A stretch of 64,000 bases of DNA from Streptomyces sp. MMBL 11-1 (GTDB lineage Bacteria; Actinomycetota; Actinomycetes; Streptomycetales; Streptomycetaceae). Both the position numbers and the translations under genes were made by a program. The notes under the pieces were generated by a model that saw only the letters and a list, made by a program, of their open reading frames with translations, did no database searches and was not told where the DNA came from. How positions within the stretch are numbered: position 1 is the first letter of the stretch; each line of letters opens with the position of its first letter. The stretch lies in assembly GCF_028622875.1 (NCBI RefSeq), contig NZ_CP117709.1:5583001-5647000 (forward strand). Direction: 5' to 3'. Of this stretch, positions 61,007 through 64,000 are shown in pieces.

Positions 61007-64000
61007 CTAGGCCTCGAAGACCTCGTCGACCAGCTGCGCCTGCTCCGCCTGGTGACGCTTGGCCGAGCCGACCGCCGGGGACGAGCCGTGCGGCCGCGAG
61101 ATGCGGCGCAGGCGCTCGCCGTGCGGCACGTCCGAACCGACCGCGAGGTCCAGGTGGTCGATCAGGTTGAGCGCGATGAACGGCCACGCGCCCTGGTTCG
61201 CCGGCTCCTCCTGCGCCCACAGGTACTTCTCGGCGTTCGGGTACTTCGCGATCTCGGCCTGGATCTCCGCACCCGGCAGCGGGTACAGGCGCTCCAGCCG
61301 GATGATCGCCGTCTCCGTGTCGCCGCGCTTCTCCCGCTCGGCGTCCAGGTCGTAGTACAGCTTGCCCGCGCAGAAGACGACCTTGCGGACGTCCTCGGGC
61401 TTGACCGACGCGTCGCCGATCACCGGGCGGAAGCCGCCGGTGGTGAACTCCTCGATGGACGAGGCCGCGGCCTTCAGACGCAGCATCGACTTCGGGGTGA
61501 AGACGATCAGCGGCTTGTGGTGCGGGTTGTGCACCTGCCAGCGCAGCAGGTGGAAGTAGTTCGACGGCAGGGTCGGCATCGCGACCGTCATGTTGTCCTG
61601 CGCGCACATCTGGAGGAAGCGCTCGGGGCGGGCGGAGCTGTGGTCCGGGCCCTGGCCCTCGTAGCCGTGCGGCAGCAGCAGCGTGACGCCGGAGGTCTGG
61701 CCCCACTTCTGCTCGGCCGAGGAGATGAACTCGTCCACGACGGTCTGCGCGCCGTTGACGAAGTCACCGAACTGGGCCTCCCAGATGACCAGCGACTCCG
61801 GACGGGCCAGCGAGTAGCCGTACTCGAAGCCCATCGCCGCGTACTCCGAGAGCAGCGAGTCGTAGACGTTGTACCGGGCCTGGTCGTCGGCCAGGTACAG
61901 CAGCGGGGTGTAGTCCTCGCCGGTGACCTGGTCGACCAGGACCGCGTGGCGCTGGCCGAACGTGCCGCGGCGGGTGTCCTGGCCGGCGAGCCGGACCGGG
62001 GTGCCCTCCATCAGCAGCGAACCGATGGCCAGCGTCTCGCCCATGCCCCAGTCGATCGTGGCGTTGTCCACCGAGGCCGCGCGGCGCTGCATCTGCGGCA
62101 TCAGGCGGGGGTGGACGGTGATCGAGTCGGGGATGTTGACCTGCGATTCGGCGATCCGCTTGACGACCTCGGCGGAGACGGCCGTCTCCACGGCCACCGG
62201 GAACGCGGCCTGCGGCTCGGGGACGTGCGGGGCGGCCGGCTGCGAGGTGGCCTCGCGGACCTCGGCGAACACCTTCTCCAGCTGACCCTGGAAGTCCTGG
62301 AGCGCCTGCTCCGCCTCTTCCAGCGTGATGTCGCCACGACCGATGAGGGACTCGGTGTAGAGCTTGCGCACCGAGCGCTTCTTGTCGATCAGGGTGTACA
62401 TCTGCGGGTTGGTGAACTCCGGGTTGTCGCCCTCGTTGTGACCGCGGCGGCGGTAGCAGATGAGGTCGATCACGACGTCCTTGTTGAACGCCTGCCGGAA
62501 CTCGAAGGCGAGCCGCGCGACGCGGACCACGGCCTCCGGGTCGTCGCCGTTGACGTGGATGATCGGCGCCTCGATCATGCGTGCCACGTCGGTGGCGTAC
62601 ATCGAGGAGCGCGAGGACTCCGGGGCGGCGGTGAAACCGACCTGGTTGTTGATCACCACGTGCACGGTGCCGCCGGTGCGGTAGCCGCGCAGCTGCGACA
62701 TGTTGAGCGTCTCGGCGACGACGCCCTGGCCCGCGAAGGCCGCGTCGCCGTGGAGCGCGACGGGCAGGACCGTGAAGTCCGTGCCGCCCTTGTTGATGAT
62801 GTCCTGCTTGGCGCGGGCGATGCCTTCCAGGACCGGGTCGACCGCCTCCAGGTGCGAGGGGTTGGCGGCCAGCGAGACCTTGATCTGCTCGCCGTCCAGA
62901 CCGGTGAAGGTGCCCTCGGCGCCCAGGTGGTACTTGACGTCGCCGGAGCCGTGCATCGAGCGCGGGTCGAGGTTGCCCTCGAACTCGCGGAAGATCTGCG
63001 CGTACGACTTGCCGACGATGTTCGCCAGGACGTTCAGCCGGCCGCGGTGGGCCATGCCGATGACGACCTCGTCGAGGCGGGCCTCGGCGGCGGAGTCGAG
63101 AACGGCGTCGAGCAGCGGGATGACGGACTCGCCGCCCTCCAGCGAGAACCGCTTCTGGCCGACGTACTTCGTCTGCAGGAACGTCTCGAACGCCTCCGCG
63201 GCGTTCAGCCGGCGCAGGATGCGCAGCTGCTCCTCGCGCTCGGGCTTCGGGCGCGGGCGCTCCACCCGGTCCTGGAGCCACTTGCGCTGCTTCGGGTCCT
63301 GGATGTGCATGAACTCGATGCCGGTGGTGCGGCAGTACGACTCACGGAGCACGCCGAGGATGTCGCGGAGTTTCATCATCGTCTTGCCGGCGAACCCGCC
63401 GACCGCGAACTCCCGCTCCAGGTCCCACAGGGTGAGGCCGTGCTCGGTGATGTCGAGGTCGGGGTGCTTGCGCTGGTGGTACTCCAGCGGGTCGGTGTCG
63501 GCCATGACGTGGCCGCGGACCCGGTAGGAGTGGATCAGCTCGAAGACCCGTGCGGCCTTGGTGACGTCGTCGTCGTGCGAGGCGTCGATGTCCTTGAGCC
63601 AGCGGACCGGCTCGTAGGGGATCCGGAGCGCCTTGAAGATCTCGTCGTAGAACTCGTTCTCGCCGAGCAGCAGCTGGGACAGGACCCGCAGGAACTCGCC
63701 GGAGGCGGCGCCCTGGATGACCCGGTGGTCGTACGTCGAGGTCAGCGTCATGACCTTCGAGATGCCGAGCTTGTTCAGGGTGTCCTGCGAGGTGCCCTGG
63801 AACTCCGCCGGGTAGTCCATCGCGCCGACGCCCATGATGAGGCCCTGACCGGGCATCAGGCGGGGCACCGAGTGGACGGTGCCGATGCCGCCGGGGTTGG
63901 TCAGCGAGGCCGTGACGCCGGTGAAGTCGTCCATGCCGAGCTTGCCGATGCGGGCGCGCCGGACGATGTCCTCGTACGCCTGCCAGAACTCGAAGAAGTT
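61007..64000 (-). CDS. kgd: Multifunctional 2-oxoglutarate decarboxylase/dehydrogenase (Kgd/SucA), 5' end beyond window
   Basis: About 997 C-terminal residues are visible; the frame is open to the right edge. The right end codes for the end of a lipoyl-free E2 acyltransferase domain ([12 protein letters not shown], catalytic His). The E1 domain follows: [40 protein letters not shown] (TPP/Mg) and RRRGHNEGD, plus a transketolase-like C-terminal part. This fused E2-E1 protein is the actinobacterial form of the oxoglutarate dehydrogenase complex, turning 2-oxoglutarate to succinyl-CoA or succinic semialdehyde. It is controlled by the FHA protein GarA/OdhI in relatives. Confidence 0.96.
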   Translation of the reverse strand, partial: NFFEFWQAYEDIVRRARIGKLGMDDFTGVTASLTNPGGIGTVHSVPRLMPGQGLIMGVGAMDYPAEFQGTSQDTLNKLGISKVMTLTSTYDHRVIQGAASGEFLRVLSQLLLGENEFYDEIFKALRIPYEPVRWLKDIDASHDDDVTKAARVFELIHSYRVRGHVMADTDPLEYHQRKHPDLDITEHGLTLWDLEREFAVGGFAGKTMMKLRDILGVLRESYCRTTGIEFMHIQDPKQRKWLQDRVERPRPKPEREEQLRILRRLNAAEAFETFLQTKYVGQKRFSLEGGESVIPLLDAVLDSAAEARLDEVVIGMAHRGRLNVLANIVGKSYAQIFREFEGNLDPRSMHGSGDVKYHLGAEGTFTGLDGEQIKVSLAANPSHLEAVDPVLEGIARAKQDIINKGGTDFTVLPVALHGDAAFAGQGVVAETLNMSQLRGYRTGGTVHVVINNQVGFTAAPESSRSSMYATDVARMIEAPIIHVNGDDPEAVVRVARLAFEFRQAFNKDVVIDLICYRRRGHNEGDNPEFTNPQMYTLIDKKRSVRKLYTESLIGRGDITLEEAEQALQDFQGQLEKVFAEVREATSQPAAPHVPEPQAAFPVAVETAVSAEVVKRIAESQVNIPDSITVHPRLMPQMQRRAASVDNATIDWGMGETLAIGSLLMEGTPVRLAGQDTRRGTFGQRHAVLVDQVTGEDYTPLLYLADDQARYNVYDSLLSEYAAMGFEYGYSLARPESLVIWEAQFGDFVNGAQTVVDEFISSAEQKWGQTSGVTLLLPHGYEGQGPDHSSARPERFLQMCAQDNMTVAMPTLPSNYFHLLRWQVHNPHHKPLIVFTPKSMLRLKAAASSIEEFTTGGFRPVIGDASVKPEDVRKVVFCAGKLYYDLDAEREKRGDTETAIIRLERLYPLPGAEIQAEIAKYPNAEKYLWAQEEPANQGAWPFIALNLIDHLDLAVGSDVPHGERLRRISRPHGSSPAVGSAKRHQAEQAQLVDEVFEA

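Noticed and set aside
1..64000. tRNA, rRNA or known riboswitch
   Set aside because: Reading the intergenic gaps I saw no cloverleaf, no CCA-type tRNA end and no recognised riboswitch core; a covariance-model search would be decisive.

Overview
The window is high-GC actinobacterial DNA, almost certainly a Streptomyces chromosome. It carries an unmistakable dasR-dasABCD-nagB locus, wblE, a sigH/anti-sigma pair, sodN/sodX, snpA/snpR and a mycobacterial-type oxoglutarate decarboxylase/dehydrogenase. Third codon positions are strongly G/C. Much of the gene order (dasR to sigH, then encapsulin, Ni-SOD, polar amino-acid ABC transporter, malic enzyme) agrees with what I remember of the S. coelicolor SCO523x-SCO526x region. 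That synteny is recalled, not computed. I saw no rRNA, tRNA, CRISPR array, prophage or intact insertion sequence.

Layout. 1-8395: a rightward, tightly coupled cluster (class III aminotransferase, sugar epimerase, UbiA-type phosphoribosyl-polyprenol synthase, GT2, membrane-anchored EEP phosphatase-like protein, GT4, a second EEP protein, aldo/keto reductase), which looks like a lipid-linked sugar or surface-glycan pathway. 8487-16572: aminosugar regulation and uptake. DasR is divergent from dasABC (chitobiose/GlcNAc-oligomer ABC uptake without its own ATPase), followed by a GH3 glucosaminidase (dasD), nagB and a SIS-domain aminosugar-phosphate enzyme, with DasR-type (dre) sites before dasA, between nagB and the SIS gene, and before a PdtaS-like kinase. 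16942-22182: PdtaS-like kinase, wblE, lipid kinase, small membrane protein, sigH and its anti-sigma factor. 22507-25341: a PLP-dependent deaminase/desulfhydrase, flavohemoglobin (hmp) and its NsrR nitric-oxide sensor.

25518-28739 is the highlight: a Family 2B encapsulin shell gene (EshA type, with an inserted cyclic-nucleotide-binding-like domain), followed directly by a polyprenyl diphosphate synthase that is its probable cargo, then a GNAT acetyltransferase. A perfect 38-bp palindrome separates shell and cargo, and an NsrR-like operator lies between nsrR and the shell gene. This is a predicted protein nanocompartment for isoprenoid chemistry, set next to a nitric-oxide defence module.

28796-43556: a hypothetical protein, a DUF1648 membrane protein with a YtrA-type regulator, snapalysin (snpA) and its LysR activator (snpR), two SDR-type proteins, a cell-wall protein with twenty DPTPTPT repeats and an LPDTG sorting signal, two DUF1266 genes (one frameshifted), and a four-gene overlapping operon (secreted hydrolase, acyltransferase, histidine kinase, response regulator). 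43815-53353: alpha/beta hydrolase, Ni-SOD and its maturation protease, CGNR zinc-finger protein, methyltransferase, SigE-family sigma factor with a membrane partner, amino-acid ABC transporter, malic enzyme.

53632-64000: quinone-oxidoreductase-like enzyme, endoglycoceramidase-like GH5, GNAT, an HTH/Clp-N pair with a duplicated operator, PadR/DUF4097 pair, a 166-bp MITE-like element bounded by CTAG, a membrane protein, a DUF6104 protein, and most of kgd running off the right edge. Intergenic spaces hold many strong hairpin terminators, listed individually.
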